DNA of 64,000 nucleotides from Azorinus chamasolen (GCA_963576725.1 OY755241.1:54064484-54128483), one strand, 5' to 3'; counted from the stretch's first letter, positions 53,701 to 61,927 are shown. Numbers and translations are program-made. The notes: generated from the letters alone by a model not told the origin.

Positions 53701-56700
53701 CTTGAATTTCTGTGTCTGGTCATGACATGGCAACAAGCATGGCATTTCATTCAGCTTGCTGATCTTGGTCTACACAGTTTGCAAGTGTCCAAATACTCCT
53801 TTTCTCATGTCACTGCCCTTACATTTGTGTTAACCCATTCCCTCATATTGACGCCTTTCTACGCATCTGCAAAAGTCATCTGTTGAAAACATTGTGGTAA
53901 ATAGAGCATTCGCTCCTATAGGAGCAATTGCTCTATTTATCACAATTGTTTAAAAACTACAAAATTCCAAACTTTTCCTATTATCTAGTAAATGCTCCTT
54001 TTCGGTAGATTGATTCAAAGAGGTTGTGTCTTAAAATAGCATATGGAGGAAAGGGTTAATTCTACCCCATGAATATTAATTCAAGAAATAATAACATCAT
54101 TTATAGTAATTTGCTGTCAGAACGCAGGAAGTGTCAGAATCTGTAGAATAAACTCCATACAGGAGCAGTCTGATCTGGGTCTACTCTGTTTTCGAAATAG
54201 ATACATTCATTGATTAAAGGCTGAAAAGTTATTAACCATAACCCATTCTGATAAAGATGCCTTTTGATGCCTTTGCAAACAGAATAGACCCAAATCAGAC
54301 AGGTCCTGTATGAGCATCTGATCTAGGTCTGCTTTGTTTGTTCATGATATGATATACCGGTAGATGTCATTATAGATTTTCTGCCATGATCAACAAACCA
54401 TGTCTTTATATACCATTATAAAATTTCAGTTGATAAATATTCATGTTGTCATTAATTCTTGCATAAATATTCATCAGGTAAAGAACTAAATTTGTTTACA
54501 GTTGGAGTCTACAGCATCAACAGATCCAGCTGTCCTTGAGTGTACAAGGCTTGTATTACGAGGGACCATACACTGCCGTAGCTACATGACCGGCAAAGCC
54601 ACAGTTCAGGAGGCCGAGCAAGCAAGTTACCCTTTAACACATTATCCCCTAGTGATAAATAAAATTCGCATTGTGAAGCCATTGTGATAAATAGGGCATT
54701 TGCTCCTATAAGAGCAAATTCTCTATTTATCACAATGGTTTCAAACTACAAAATTCTGAAATTTTCCTTTTCTCCAGTTAATGCTCCTTTTCAGTAGATT
54801 AATTAAAAAAGGTTGGATCTAAAAATAGCCTAGGAGAGAATGAGTTCAAATGTATTGACCCATAGGTTGCTGTGAAAATAGTCACTCACTCTTTGAAACT
54901 CTAATATTTGATCTGCTTTAACATTTTTAATCTTTACTCCATAAATATGCTTTTTCTACGCCTTTGCAAACAGAGTAGACCCAGATCAGACGGCTCCTAT
55001 AGGACAGGAGCCGTCTGATCAGGGTCTGCTCTGTTTGCTTATGGTAAAATATACATCTGATTCTACAGTTCCTGCTTGAGTCAAAAATGTTTTGCGTTCA
55101 TATGCCATTTTAAAAATTTAGCTAATAAATAGTCATGACGTCTTTATTTCTTATATGAATATTCATGGAGTTAAACATGAGCATCTTTAGTATTATTTAG
55201 TAAATTTACACACTGTTAGCCAAGAAACTGCTTTAATAGAACCTGATCAGATATATAGCTTTACATGGTATCTGAGCTGGATCGATTCCAATTGCAAATG
55301 ACAATTAATTTTAGATTTGCTGTTGAAAGCTTATCTTTCTTTAACCTTGTTCAATATTCATGTCAGAAATAATGACATCATAAATATGATAACCTCATTT
55401 TTAGCTCGTCTGTTTCGAAGAAACTTTGAGCTATTTTGATCACTGGGCCGTAGGCCTTGCTGTTGTTGTTTGCCTCGTCGGCGTGCAAAAACTTGAATGT
55501 AGCTCATTACTCATAAAGTATAAGAGGTATCAACATGAAACTTCATAGGTTGGTAGAGCTTATTGAGGAGCAGGCCCCTACATAAGAACTATAACTCTTG
55601 ATTTCAAAGTTTTTGAGTCATTGCCCTTTATTTTTTTCTTTGAGGGAAAGGGTTGAAACAGTCTTTTATTGCTCTTGTCTGTCTGTTCGTTCTTGTATCA
55701 TCCTTACATACATACATACCATTGATTCGTGTGTGTCCAACCCATCATACTCCATTGGGAGGAATTATTTCAAACTACCAAAGGTGAACAACCTTGATGG
55801 CTTAAAGAAGAGAATATTTGCTGCAGCCATTTTTACTAGTTATGGGGACTTTTAAACATACCTAGTGAAACATCTTGTGTGTCCAATTCCTCATACATCA
55901 CTTTATAGTGAGATTGCTTCAAACTTGCACTGATAAGCAAATTTGATGGCCATTGAGTAAATTCTTGCTGTGAGCATATTTGCCAAAGTCACGAAACTGC
56001 AACTTTTTTTACTAAAACAAGTGCTTGAATTAAAGACATAATCACCAGTATGGGGGCATTCATGTTCAATGGGCAGTTCTTGTTTTCACTTGCATTACAT
56101 GTACTTTGTTTAATTTTGTGTGTGGCCAGCTTTAATAGGGTTACACATTGGTGTTGCTTCAATGTCATCCAACCGCCAATCTTTAGTGCTAATTTTCATC
56201 AAATAGGCAGGTGACACATGTTCATTTGAATACTTATGTTTACTTCATTGTGATAATCTGCAGCTTCTTTTCCAGGCATTGAAGACAGATGTGATAAGGA
56301 GTGTTACTTCCAGATGTGAACTCTTGTGTGATGACCTACAGATGGTAGAGGAAGATGCAGGTAAATAGGTCATGACCTTGACCTCTCTACAATGTATAGT
56401 AGAGTCTGTTTTAAACAGCCATTCATTTATTGAACGAAGAAGTCTTAAAAAGCAAACTGTTTGTGCACAAATTCTTTAATATCAGAAGAGTTCATATATT
56501 TTTGAAGTGTTTCGGCCCTTTGCCACAACAAGGCCAGGCACAGCTGTCAGAGGAGCATTTCTGTGTCTTTTAACTTGATTATGAAAATACAAATCCTGTA
56601 ATCAGTTTGAAGTGGTGTAGTTAATTTTTAGTCAAGTTTTAAGACGAATTTGGCAATTATTCATCAGAATAGTCATTTATGACTTCATGACTTTCTGGGA

Positions 56701-59501
56701 TAAATAAATGGATGATTAAAGCGTAATTCATTATCAAAATTTCATGGTTGAATGGCTAGCTGAGAAAATGCAAACAGAAGGGAGACTAACAGACCAACTT
56801 GATCAGGAAAGGTTATTTATGGAGTAAAGGGTTAACCCTTTCCCTCATATAAACATGTTTTCACGCATTTGCAACCAGAGTAGACCCAGATCGGGCGGCT
56901 CCTAGAGGAGCTGTCAGATCAGGGTCTACTCTGTTTGCTAATAGAATTTGATAGAGCTGTTTCCTTACTTTCTAAAATGTCTACAATGTTCCACCTTCCA
57001 TATTTCTTTATATCTATTTTGTTAATGAATATTCAGTAGGTACTGAAAAATGGTCTAAATATAGATCACGGAAAGGGTTAACCACATTCATGGATAACTT
57101 TAGTTTTAATTTTCAGAGAAACATGAGACCTATACCACCCCAAGACGTGTGTTTTTCCCACTGCCAGGCACCAGTATAGAGTTATGTGACTACATGTTCC
57201 AGGATGAGAAACCACAGGAAGTGATCAGTCGTATAAAAGAGCTGCTCGACATAAGTCTGGAGGAAGAAAAATTGGATCTCGGCTGTGAAAGTGCACCCAG
57301 TGAGTTGATACATGTCTGACTGAGTGCAATAGTCTAGAAATCTAGAAAATCTCTTATAATGCTCATCCTAATAAAGATTGTACAACTGAAATGATAAATA
57401 AGTTCTAGCATACAATGATCGCAACTTCCAGTTTGCTTATGGAATCTATCAAATAATGTAGGTCTGATTTTTGCAGTTTATGTCATGTTATTTCCTCCAT
57501 AAATACGCCTTTCTACGCCTTTGCTTATGCTTATGATATAATATAGATATGATCTACAGTTTCTGCCTTGACCAAACAGTCTATGTCTTTGTGCTATTAT
57601 AGCAAATTAATGTAATTAATATTCATGCTCTCATTATAACTTACATGTATATTCATGAAGGAAAGGGTTAATGTCGTTATAAATATTCTGCTAATTACTT
57701 TTCATACATTCATTTTTTTACATGAGTATTCATCAGTTAATCCTTTCCTTCATATAAACGCTTTTTCACACATTTGCAAGCAGAGTAGACCCAGATCAGA
57801 TGGCTCCTATAGGAGCCACCTGATCAGGGTCTATTCTATTTGATTATGAAATTATGATAGATCGGATTATAAATTATACCAATACCAATCATATGCTAGT
57901 ATGGAAATTCAGCTAATATATATTCATATTCATGATGTCATTATTTCTTACCTGAATATTAAACAGGGAAATGTCTCAAAGCTTAAAGACGCTCATGTTT
58001 ATTCACAAAACCTTTCATTGTGTAACAGATTATAGTAACATTTTCTTTAATTCACAGCAGAGGCAGACTTCTCCAGCTTTGATGCAGGAGACGAACAGGA
58101 TATTAATGCAGAGCCAGCAGATGACAGTAGCAAAAAAATCAAGTATTACCTGAGTAAGCTAAGGCCTTATCATAGATACAATGTATATGACTAAAAATCT
58201 GTATCTTTTCCATGCACTTTTCACTTCAGTTTTATATTAATTGAATCTTGTTTTACAGTTTCCACCCAAAAATAAATTCCATGTTCCTTTTTATTGATTC
58301 TGTCAATGAATATTAATGAGGTGAAAATAATCTTGAATGCATGCTAAACAGGGAAAGGGTTATATAGTATGTGAATCAATTTCCATATCCATTTAGCTGT
58401 CTAATGGCTACACATTAAGTTTTGAATATAACATTGTTTTACTTTATATTTGAAAAAATAAATGTCTCAGATAAAAAGTCTTGATTTGAAAATGGTCACA
58501 TAGATTAACCCTTTACTCCATAAATACACCTTTCTACGCCCTTGCAAACAAGGCTCCTATAGGAGGTGCCTGATCTGGGTCAGCTCTGATTGCTTTTAAT
58601 ATAATATAGATATGATTCTACAGTTTCTGCCATGACCAAAAATTCCTGTGTCAAAAGTGCTATTATAACAAATTAATCTGATTAATATCCATGATATCCT
58701 TATTTCTTACATGAATATTTGTCAAGGAAAGGGTTAAGAAGGGAATGTTTGCTCCAAATATGCGACTTTGAACTTCATTCACTATATAAAATGTAGTAAA
58801 AAGATGCTGTGTGTCTTAAATAAAGGAAATTTTGCTCTGACCATTATACTGGAGTTACAGGACTTTGAAATTTCTTCACTGTGAGATATAATTAAAAAAT
58901 GTGTGTCCAACTTCTCATCCTCCATTGGCAGTAATTATTTCAAATGTTCACAGATGAACAAACTTGGTGTGAAGATGGCTAAAAATAATAGAATGTTTGC
59001 TCTGACGATTTTTAGCAGATTTACAGGACGTCAATATAATACAAACAGTGAAAACATCTGTGTGTTCAACTTCTCTTACACCAGCAGGAGGATTGCTTCA
59101 AACTTTCACAGATAAACAACCGTGATTCAAAGATTGTTGTGGTGAATACTTTTGCCAAAGTTACAAGACTTTGTCACTGTTTTCACTCAAAACCGTGCAT
59201 GGTTGAGAGACAGTATCGACAGAAGGGGACATCCATGTCCTACGTTACTGGTGCTTTAGATAATTTTTTACTAAAATAATTGGTCAATTTTTCACATGGA
59301 AAAGTGCTGCTAAAATATAAAGGGACTTTGAAATTAGAAATAAAAAATTATACTTGTTTGAGTGTTAGATAAGGGTGATCTTCTACTTTCAGACTATATT
59401 TACTCTGTAATCCTGTATGTTCAATTTCAGTGGCAGGAGTGGGTGGAGTGTTGGCTTTCCTAGTAACCGGGGCATCATACTTCTTCATGGAGGGAACCTA
59501 G
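38748..59501 (+). CDS. ODR4: ODR-4 homologue, tail-anchored receptor-trafficking protein (12 exons)
   Basis: Exons: 38748-38843, 48257-48442, 49981-50076, 51627-51730, 52079-52115, 53010-53144, 53376-53546, 54502-54621, 56276-56360, 57117-57299, 58058-58153 and 59431-59501. They join in phase to 459 aa plus TAG; animal ODR4 is about 450 aa. ODR-4 assists delivery of G-protein-coupled receptors from the ER and associates with the UFMylation-linked protease UFSP2 (family knowledge). Matching blocks are MGRT at the start, VTTMLPGGVNVIGIF in exon 3, TFRPADWKY in exon 6, HCRSY and VTSRCELL around exons 8-9, and RRVFFPLPGTSIELCDYMF in exon 10. The last 25 residues form one hydrophobic helix ending in MEGT, the expected tail anchor. 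Intron 8 must use a GC donor (CAA/GCAAGT), because the neighbouring GT gives a frameshift and stop. Intron 1 contains a whole Ty3 retrotransposon in antisense. Exon 11 has a tandem acceptor cagcag. Confidence 0.95.
39460..39463. repeat. Target-site duplication TATG, left copy
   Basis: TATG here and again at 47992-47995 directly flank the two LTRs, showing the integration event. Confidence 0.8.
39464..39718 (-). repeat. 3' LTR
   Basis: This is the identical partner of the 5' LTR, directly preceded on the element strand by a purine run. Its outer end meets TATG, the copied target. Confidence 0.95.
39719..39730 (-). other. Polypurine tract
   Basis: On the element strand AGTGGGGAGGAG abuts the 3' LTR, the expected primer for plus-strand DNA synthesis. 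Confidence 0.8.
39719..39894 (-). other. Retrotransposon 3' untranslated stretch
   Basis: Lies between the TatD ORF stop and the 3' LTR. It holds the polypurine tract and no ORF on the element strand. Confidence 0.6.
39895..41124 (-). CDS. TatD-family metallonuclease-like ORF3 of the retrotransposon
   Basis: The frame begins upstream of 41124 without an ATG (CTG at 41124; first ATG 41049) and ends at 39895, inside the LTR-bounded element in the position of env. Numbered from 41124, it has about 125 residues with no family I recognise, then a complete TatD domain: DSHCHLD at 131-137 (ligands His133 and His135), GWHPRK at 199, AFGEVGYDL with Glu229, VLHCRG with His264, HCHCFVGS with His299, YFGYTGVLT, and LLLETDAPY with Asp354, then QNARRLY. 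All expected metal ligands are kept. TatD proteins are Mg-dependent nucleases; DSHCHLD and GWHP resemble the TATDN2 branch. There is no signal peptide or membrane segment, so this is not env. A splice-acceptor-like TTTCAG ends at 41160, near the pol stop, suggesting a spliced message. The role is unknown; processing of cDNA or of RNA:DNA hybrids is speculative. Confidence 0.93.
   Translation of the reverse strand: MLFHPALNGKEVASRRLTALTFLQRMLVGLHKTLKDLVSMAESVCYSESTERPDRQLDTGMRELLEQRQDPIPREILLRPVGNGVESLLHWKRLLALVSLLPSDKQEQFKSLFEPSAEEKLCLPSKPEAFDSHCHLDRTMEKFGLQERSLKAILGVQSPPQEYRVVVNNVVGVFCDPESYPSPDEIRKWAGQGVVPAIGWHPRKKVERPEFWEAFKSLVSMKEVVAFGEVGYDLTEDESTWVSQLERLERQLKHLGADHILVLHCRGQEGQLADQAWLTLLYLLRSVPEVGPNRLIHCHCFVGSVQLMNRWLDCFPNTYFGYTGVLTKLAEEVNVATYECLRRMAPGRLLLETDAPYFSFRPQKRSTPANIGQVAAVVADVRQEDWKDVLGVTLQNARRLYLDRQPPMV
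41179..45585 (-). CDS. pol: Pol: protease, RT, RNase H, integrase, PHD finger
   Basis: About 1,468 codons from a TTG at 45585; the frame is open further upstream over the gag end, so it probably continues from gag by -1 shifting (first ATG at 45516). Domains: aspartic protease with VVDTAAQVTIIS (Asp57, DTA rather than DTG/DSG); RT about 350-560 with the catalytic motif FLDD at 501-504; RNase H with DTDAS (about 648), KELLAV and TDHSS; integrase zinc finger His1050/His1057/Cys1087/Cys1090; DDE triad Asp1119, Asp1179 and Glu1215, with 35 residues between the last two; GPY/F-like WKGPGVI at 1353; then a C-terminal PHD finger, Cys4-His-Cys3 at 1417-1461. An acidic Ser/Glu-rich linker of about 250 residues separates RNase H and integrase. 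All catalytic residues are present. Confidence 0.95.
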   Translation of the reverse strand: MSTEKQQVPQQQAASLSEHVKGGMAEPEEVLVCQMRSISQYAIGVQVGDKSVKAVVDTAAQVTIISDRVYNSLRNRPSKLRTVKLLAAGRDMGMSGFVAGPIKLRIGSKWYTENVYVAPIEQDMLLGFDVLHGVGKAILDLAKGILYFDGMSITLDGDASISDPQVARVTVARRRVIPPNSVAQIQCKMDRTLADYVVEPIGKYRGKLLIPRVVREGDEMPVMCVVNPSDRYKLVARGVEIGRAYPVHEYLQDEAPGSAEPADSGKSIYVRHVEETNNPTSRLTDPQCDQVPEHLKSVFVESCKHLDKEQSEQLAQLLVENQDVFAKNEFDLGGFSTIEHTIDTGDARPIKQRMRRTPACFAGEEEVHLEKMLKAGVIQESTSDWASAPVLIRKRDGTVRWCIDYRALNSVTTKDVFPLPLVDDCLDTLAGSVWFSKLDANSAYWQVPIREEDRKKTAFITKYGLFEHVRMGFGLCGAPATYARIMNLVFRGMSWKTILAFLDDILVLGSSCTEHLQNLRDALARFRQYGLKLKPKKCIFFQKEVEFLGRNITGDSLEMSEHDIQVVRDWPVPTKAKEVESFMGLANYHRAFVKDFSKLSEPLYAVTGQKKFEWTEKQSSAFEILKQALSSPPVLALPNLKDEFILDTDASDFAVGAELLQVQDGTEKVIAYGSYALTKEQRRYCTTRKELLAVVRFTRQFRHYLLGKPFVVRTDHSSLRWLMRFKEPQGQLARWLEELSQYNMVLKHRAGREHSNADALSRKPASSGEFGAYGACARLGELPCGGCEYCARAHKNWVAFTEDVDDVVPLANNALSEARVAAASVLDSQGAGNSIHGGPGEFSLGHCCDNGKTDHAAMVEPTNCSEEVIFGPREAGGASASEQLHWSHSSQCEEDAQILEEALLQIPWELTTSVGDAEVVSINIVATRRQKREEAKEASSPEKSDSEPIINGQSSYKAGSPSSWGVSLDELKRAQSEDDDLKVIIDWIEDVEDPDPSKLFRASPAAKNYWLNRELFLLIDGVLYRNDPDTDDKKLVLPKGMQETAMGLNHNLPSAGHQGASRTRERLKEKYHWYGMKQDVLKYVSGCEMCNQSKKSDKHGRCALTEHHAGAPMERVHIDFLGPLPKTPRGNEHVLMMVDQFTKWVECIPLPSQTAEETARAAVNQFFSRFGMPFQLYSDQGRNFDSNLFTEVCKVLEIHKARTTPYRPSSNGQVERYNRTLMDAVRCFIGKSQNEWDLHLQQIAGALRASVNRMTGYSANRLMLGREVNTPAHLMFPQATGKFTSQEAYAGKLATEMQKAHETARQRLQTTTRRMKRDYDLRLLERNYEVGDAVYLLDTAVLKGKCKKLCPPWKGPGVIVSKLSSFLFRVKLRNAVFVVNHDRIKPCKDRELPQWIKHWKSNPGSEHTVRGDDRVYCFCRKQWQGRFMIQCDFCSEWYHGACVNVTPTDALDIVRFKCGECKTRARRI
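45621..47312 (-). CDS. gag: Gag with N-terminal helix-hairpin-helix and CCHC knuckle
   Basis: 563 aa from a true ATG. Residues 19-45 read as a ComEA-type helix-hairpin-helix (NFASAGELAAIPGIGRKLAN, with the PGIG hairpin at 30-33), which normally binds DNA backbone non-specifically. Next come an acidic Ser/Glu tract (about 85-98), a basic cluster near 135-153 that could be a nuclear localisation signal, and a Pro/Ser-rich spacer to about 280. The capsid-like Gag region at about 295-450 includes WKAFKLQFIRYATTCGW and ESLEDWADRVLTLS. One zinc knuckle, CYFCGEVGHFKREC, is at 524-537. Gag packages element RNA into particles; the CCHC box binds RNA. The N-terminal HhH is not a usual Gag module. Stop TAG at 45621-45623. 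Pol lies in the -1 frame relative to gag. Confidence 0.93.
   Translation of the reverse strand: MAEADIAQAPDAAMNAVAINFASAGELAAIPGIGRKLANAIVAVRRSSGNITPDILSTISRRVFSEEELQLVDFSPNDNCQVESETDSSSSSEEEEIPAANRTADAVNAVAGWFSNLYTSAKKWLPSMPQPVAVKREPRSQGKFKSRRLRQQRADLNSMFDLLPDVPQHVVAKPSNPKVSKPVTTSETSDEEFVDTVAEVLPDTPAVHIPQPVFTSTPVSRFNQQPSSFVRSSPKHVRVESPVRTTGMVSQLPAPTSSYRSPFGLPAPAPVNVSRKLQAKELLATIPKQLTYDGKGNWKAFKLQFIRYATTCGWTEEDCLNCLCWSLKGKALDYYAVITDGSEQLTYSSLLQKLEDRFGEQEVPATAQARFQQAIQNTGESLEDWADRVLTLSGRAYKGLPEKFTAEQAVNRFCQGMLDREAGHHVCMQSPKSVQSAIQLVRKYQQVHSAMFGRSKGASRKPGFDDPYQAVNQVKSEAAEQASTPDFMQALQDLEHRLQKTIREKVDSGGHQPKPRFRPSSKACYFCGEVGHFKRECPKLRYGNPQVKGQGSGKADGPGPRNS
47313..47736 (-). other. Retrotransposon 5' leader
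   Basis: These 424 nt lie between the LTR and the gag ATG. No ORF of note is seen. It ends in an A-rich run immediately before the gag start. Packaging signals are expected here but cannot be read from sequence. Confidence 0.6.
47723..47735 (-). other. Primer-binding site, tRNA-Leu type
   Basis: On the element strand TGGTGGCAGCGGT follows the 5' LTR after one T. It is complementary to the 3' end of animal tRNA-Leu (ending ...CTGCCACCA) over about 13 nt; the match then breaks. Its position fixes the inner LTR boundary. Confidence 0.75.
47737..47991 (-). repeat. 5' LTR
   Basis: This 255-bp direct repeat is identical to 39464-39718. On the element strand it begins TGTAGTGGCTG and ends GAGGTTCAATA, one nucleotide before the primer-binding site. 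Confidence 0.95.
47992..47995. repeat. Target-site duplication TATG, right copy
   Basis: Partner of 39460-39463. Confidence 0.8.
49340..49650 (-). mobile_element. tRNA-derived SINE of a second family
   Basis: On the minus strand the head reads ggcttggtagctcagtcaat (A box) and gggtttgagtccc (B box, about 49583-49595), followed by a non-tRNA body of about 230 bp. Acceptor-stem pairing is poor, so it is not a working tRNA gene. ODR4 intron 2. Confidence 0.75.
50397..50646 (-). mobile_element. TTAA-A MITE
   Basis: Full 250-bp copy with TTAA at both ends and palindrome cagacggctcctctaggagc. ODR4 intron 3. Confidence 0.9.
51149..51404 (+). mobile_element. TTAA-A MITE
   Basis: TTAACCCTTTCCCTCATG ... 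CAGGGAAAGGGTTAA, full-length. ODR4 intron 3. Confidence 0.9.
52167..52395 (+). mobile_element. TTAA-B MITE
   Basis: Complete with palindrome gagcatttgctcctaaggag. ODR4 intron 5. Confidence 0.87.
52781..52932 (+). mobile_element. TTAA-B MITE, right half missing
   Basis: TTAACCCATTCCCTCATACT start, ends inside the palindrome at ctcctgtggagcaat. Confidence 0.78.
53830..54059 (-). mobile_element. TTAA-B MITE
   Basis: TTAACCCATTCCCTCATATT ... GGAGGAAAGGGTTAA, full palindrome. ODR4 intron 7. Confidence 0.87.
54625..54848 (-). mobile_element. TTAA-B MITE abutting the ODR4 exon 8 donor
   Basis: The left end is worn (ttaccctttaacac...), starting within about 4 nt of the GC donor; palindrome and right half are typical. 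Confidence 0.75.
54925..55170 (-). mobile_element. TTAA-C MITE
   Basis: ctttactccataaatatgc start, strong palindrome with gacaggagccg, end tattcatggagTTAA. ODR4 intron 8. Confidence 0.8.
55402..56095. mobile_element. Pearl-like repeat without tandem core
   Basis: tttttagctcgtctgtttcg start; shares about 240 bp with 18970-19262; ends gggcagttcttgtttt. A related segment is at 58895-59250 (gtgtccaacttctcatcctc). Confidence 0.55.
56832..57081 (+). mobile_element. TTAA-A MITE
   Basis: TTAACCCTTTCCCTCATATA ... cacggaaagggTTAA. Ends 35 nt before ODR4 exon 10. Confidence 0.88.
57720..57966 (+). mobile_element. TTAA-related hybrid MITE
   Basis: Left end catataaacgctttttcac as in TTAA-A; right end gatgtcattatttcttacct as in TTAA-C, with palindrome ggctcctataggagcc. 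ODR4 intron 10. Confidence 0.65.
58505..58737 (-). mobile_element. TTAA-C MITE
   Basis: TTAACCCTTTACTCCATAAA start, end caaggaaagggTTAA; left half of palindrome deleted. ODR4 intron 11. Confidence 0.8.
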
Positions 59502-59544
59502 TACAGGCATCGGGCAGAGCAATATTTAAACTTAAAGGTGTGTA

Positions 59545-60095
59545 TTCAAACACTAAAAGCATCATTCCTCCTCCATATCCTACGTTGTGACCACTCTTTA
59601 GAGTAGTCTTAACTCATTATCTCCTAGGCTATTTTCAGACCCAACCTCTTTGAAATAATCTACTGAAAAGGAGCACTAATTAGAGAAAAGGAAAATTTTA
59701 GAATTTTGTAGTTTGAAACCATTGTGATAAATACAGCATTTACTCCTATAGGAGCAAATGCTCTATTTATCACAATTGTTTCACAATGTGAATTTTATAG
59801 AGACGCAAAAATGCATCACTAGGGGGTAATGTGTTAACATTTCACACCTTAAATATTCATGACATAATGATTTTTAATTAGATTGATTGTTATAAAAGCA
59901 CAGGATTTTTTGGCCATGGAATCAGGAGCCATCTGATCTGGGTCTACTCTGTTTGCAAAGGCATATTTATGAAGTAAAGGGTGAAAGAAACAATTCTAAA
60001 GAGTTGTCACATCATAGAGTTTGACGGAGAGAAATCAAAGCAGCTATTCTCAAAAATAGTTGAATTTCTACATTTTATCTGAGCCTCTGGTATCA
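59545..60095. mobile_element. Family D hairpin split by TTAA-B and a TTAA-C fragment
   Basis: The left arm ttgtgaccactctttagag ends at 59608. TTAA-B (59609-59837) and a short TTAA-C copy follow; the right arm resumes caattctaaagagttgtcac near 59990. In the putative ODR4 3' UTR intron. Confidence 0.7.
59609..59837 (+). mobile_element. TTAA-B MITE nested in family D
   Basis: TTAACTCATTATCTCCTAGG ... GGGTAATGTGTTAA with full palindrome. Confidence 0.82.
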
Positions 60096-60316
60096 GGTAG
60101 ACTCATTGATTATATAAAACTTAAGTGTATCCTCCTGAGGGAAGTAATAATACAACAAAATAGTTCTGAACCATACTTAAATTCTGAAGTTTCAGACTGG
60201 TGTCCTTTATCAAGATCAAATTTTAATAAATACTAGTATGTGACATTCGCTCTTTATGTCGCAAATGCTCGGGACAAGACATAAACATTTATTTAGTTTT
60301 GAATGTTTTCAGTATA

Positions 60317-60526
60317 TTAACCCATTCCCTCATAGGCTATTTTTAGACCCAATCTCTATGAATAAATCTACTGAAAAGGTGCATTTACTAGAGTAAAGGA
60401 AATTTTTAGAATTGTGTAGTTTGAAACCATTGTGATAAATAGAGCATTTGCTCTATTTATCACAATGGTTTCAAGAAGTGACTATTACAGAGGCGTAGAA
60501 AGGCGTATTTATGGAGGAAATGGTGA
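60317..60526 (+). mobile_element. TTAA-B MITE, shortened palindrome
   Basis: The palindrome loop has lost the ctcctataggag centre (gagcatttgctctatttatc). The right end TTAA is mutated. Confidence 0.8.
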
Positions 60527-60800
60527 AGTAGTAGCATTATATTTCTTTGAGAAACAACCCTCACACTGAACTTCTTTGATCAGAGTATGCCCTGTTTGAA
60601 TGTTACAGATCTGTTTCTACACAGTTTGATCATGGCAAAAATATTCTTTATTTTTAATATTTCTAACATGGGTATAAGAATTAAATTGATGCTTATTTAT
60701 AAGTGCTTAGTCATACATGAGTATTTACCAAGTAATGTGTTAAAACAATACATGTACAAAAAATGTTTTTGTTAAAATAAGTTTTACATGCCCTTTTATG

Positions 60801-61142
60801 TTAACCCATTCCCTCTTAGGCTATTTTTAGACCCAACCTCTTTGAATAAATGTACCGAAAAGGAGCTAAATGTACCGAAAAAGAGCATTACTAGAGAAAA
60901 GGACAATTTAGAATTACTAGAGAAAAGGACAATTTTAGAATTTTGTAGTTTAAAACCATTGTAATAAATACAGGAAGGAGAAAATGCTCTATTTATCACA
61001 ATAGTTTCAATAGATGATAATTCGAGGGCTTGGTGCAAAACTATTGTAACTCCTTCACAAAGTGAAGGAGTTACAATAGTTTTGCACCAAGCACTCAAAT
61101 TACAGAGGCATAGAAAGGTGTATTTATGGAGCAAAGGGTTAA
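60801..61142 (+). mobile_element. TTAA-B MITE with duplications and a family G insert
   Basis: Contains two short tandem duplications (taccgaaaaggagc; actagagaaaaggacaattt) and a hairpin inserted at 61018-61098. Confidence 0.8.
61018..61098. mobile_element. Family G hairpin, intact
   Basis: Arms ggcttggtgcaaaactattg and complement with a near-perfect stem of about 35 bp, flanked by AATT on both sides. Confidence 0.8.
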
Positions 61143-61213
61143 ATACATGTACTGTTTTTGCAGAAAAAAACTGACACATGTTATATTCTTCTTTGCATTT
61201 TTGTTTGTTGCAG

Positions 61214-61410
61214 TGTGAAGATTTGTGGACATCGTAAAATTGGAAAGAGACACGTTGACATGGACCATTTAAGTCTTGAGAATGTGACACCAGAACCTAA
61301 TGCAGTTAGAGCTTCACATCTTCCAATGCAATCTATTGTAAAACATGTCCGAATAGTTCTTGATTCAGCCAATTAGACTTGATTTTATTAAATATTGTTG
61401 CAAATGCTGT
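61214..61410 (+). other. Possible non-coding last exon of ODR4 (3' UTR)
   Basis: After the ODR4 stop at 59499-59501 there is a donor-like CTTAAAG/GTGTGT at 59537, and a good acceptor (tttgttgcag) ends at 61213. The sequence that follows is free of the local repeat families and ends near an ATTAAA at 61387-61392. A 72-codon open frame over 61158-61376 resembles no family I know. A spliced 3' UTR is the simplest reading; a separate small gene is possible. Confidence 0.35.
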
Positions 61411-61436
61411 TTGTGTATTTATTACATTTTTGGACT

Positions 61437-61665
61437 TTAACCCTTTCCTCCATAGGCTATTTTTAGATCCAACCTTTTTCAATGAATCTACCAAAAAGGA
61501 GCATTAACTAGAGGAAAGGGAAACTTGAGAATTTTGTAGTTTGAAACCATTGTGATAAATAGAGCATTTGCTCCTATAGGAGCAAATGCTCTATTTGTCA
61601 CAATGGTTTCAAGAAGTGACTATTATAGAGGCGTAGAAAGGCGTATTTATGGAGGAAAGGTTTAA
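61437..61665 (+). mobile_element. TTAA-B MITE
   Basis: TTAACCCTTTCCTCCATAGG ... GGAGGAAAGGTTTAA; near-perfect hairpin around ctcctataggag. Confidence 0.87.
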
Positions 61666-61718
61666 CGAGATGCCAAGTGACTTTTATTAGAACTGAACTG
61701 TTGAAAACTGAGAAAAAA

Positions 61719-61927
61719 TACAGTAAACCCTCTCTAATGCGACCACTTAATGAATAAATATGGGTGTTTTTATAAGCAGGTGGCTGCTTAATGCAGGACA
61801 AAAGTAATGCAGAAAGCTCCTAGGGGAGCTTTCGGCATTACTTGTGTCATGCATTAAGCTACCACCTGCGTCTAGCACCCAGAATTATACCTTATTTAGG
61901 TGGTCACATTACTGGGGTTTTACTGTA
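61719..61927. mobile_element. Family E palindromic MITE
   Basis: tacagtaaaccctctctaat ... ctggggttttactgta, TA on both sides, inner hairpin agctcctaggggagct. Confidence 0.83.

Noticed and set aside
54622..54630. Use of the GT at 54626 as the ODR4 exon 8 donor
   Set aside because: It puts exon 9 out of frame with an early stop, whereas the GC donor keeps the conserved protein.
61158..61376. Separate 72-aa secreted-like protein
   Set aside because: The frame's hydrophobic start lies upstream of a strong splice acceptor; a 3' UTR exon explains the position better, though I could not prove it.
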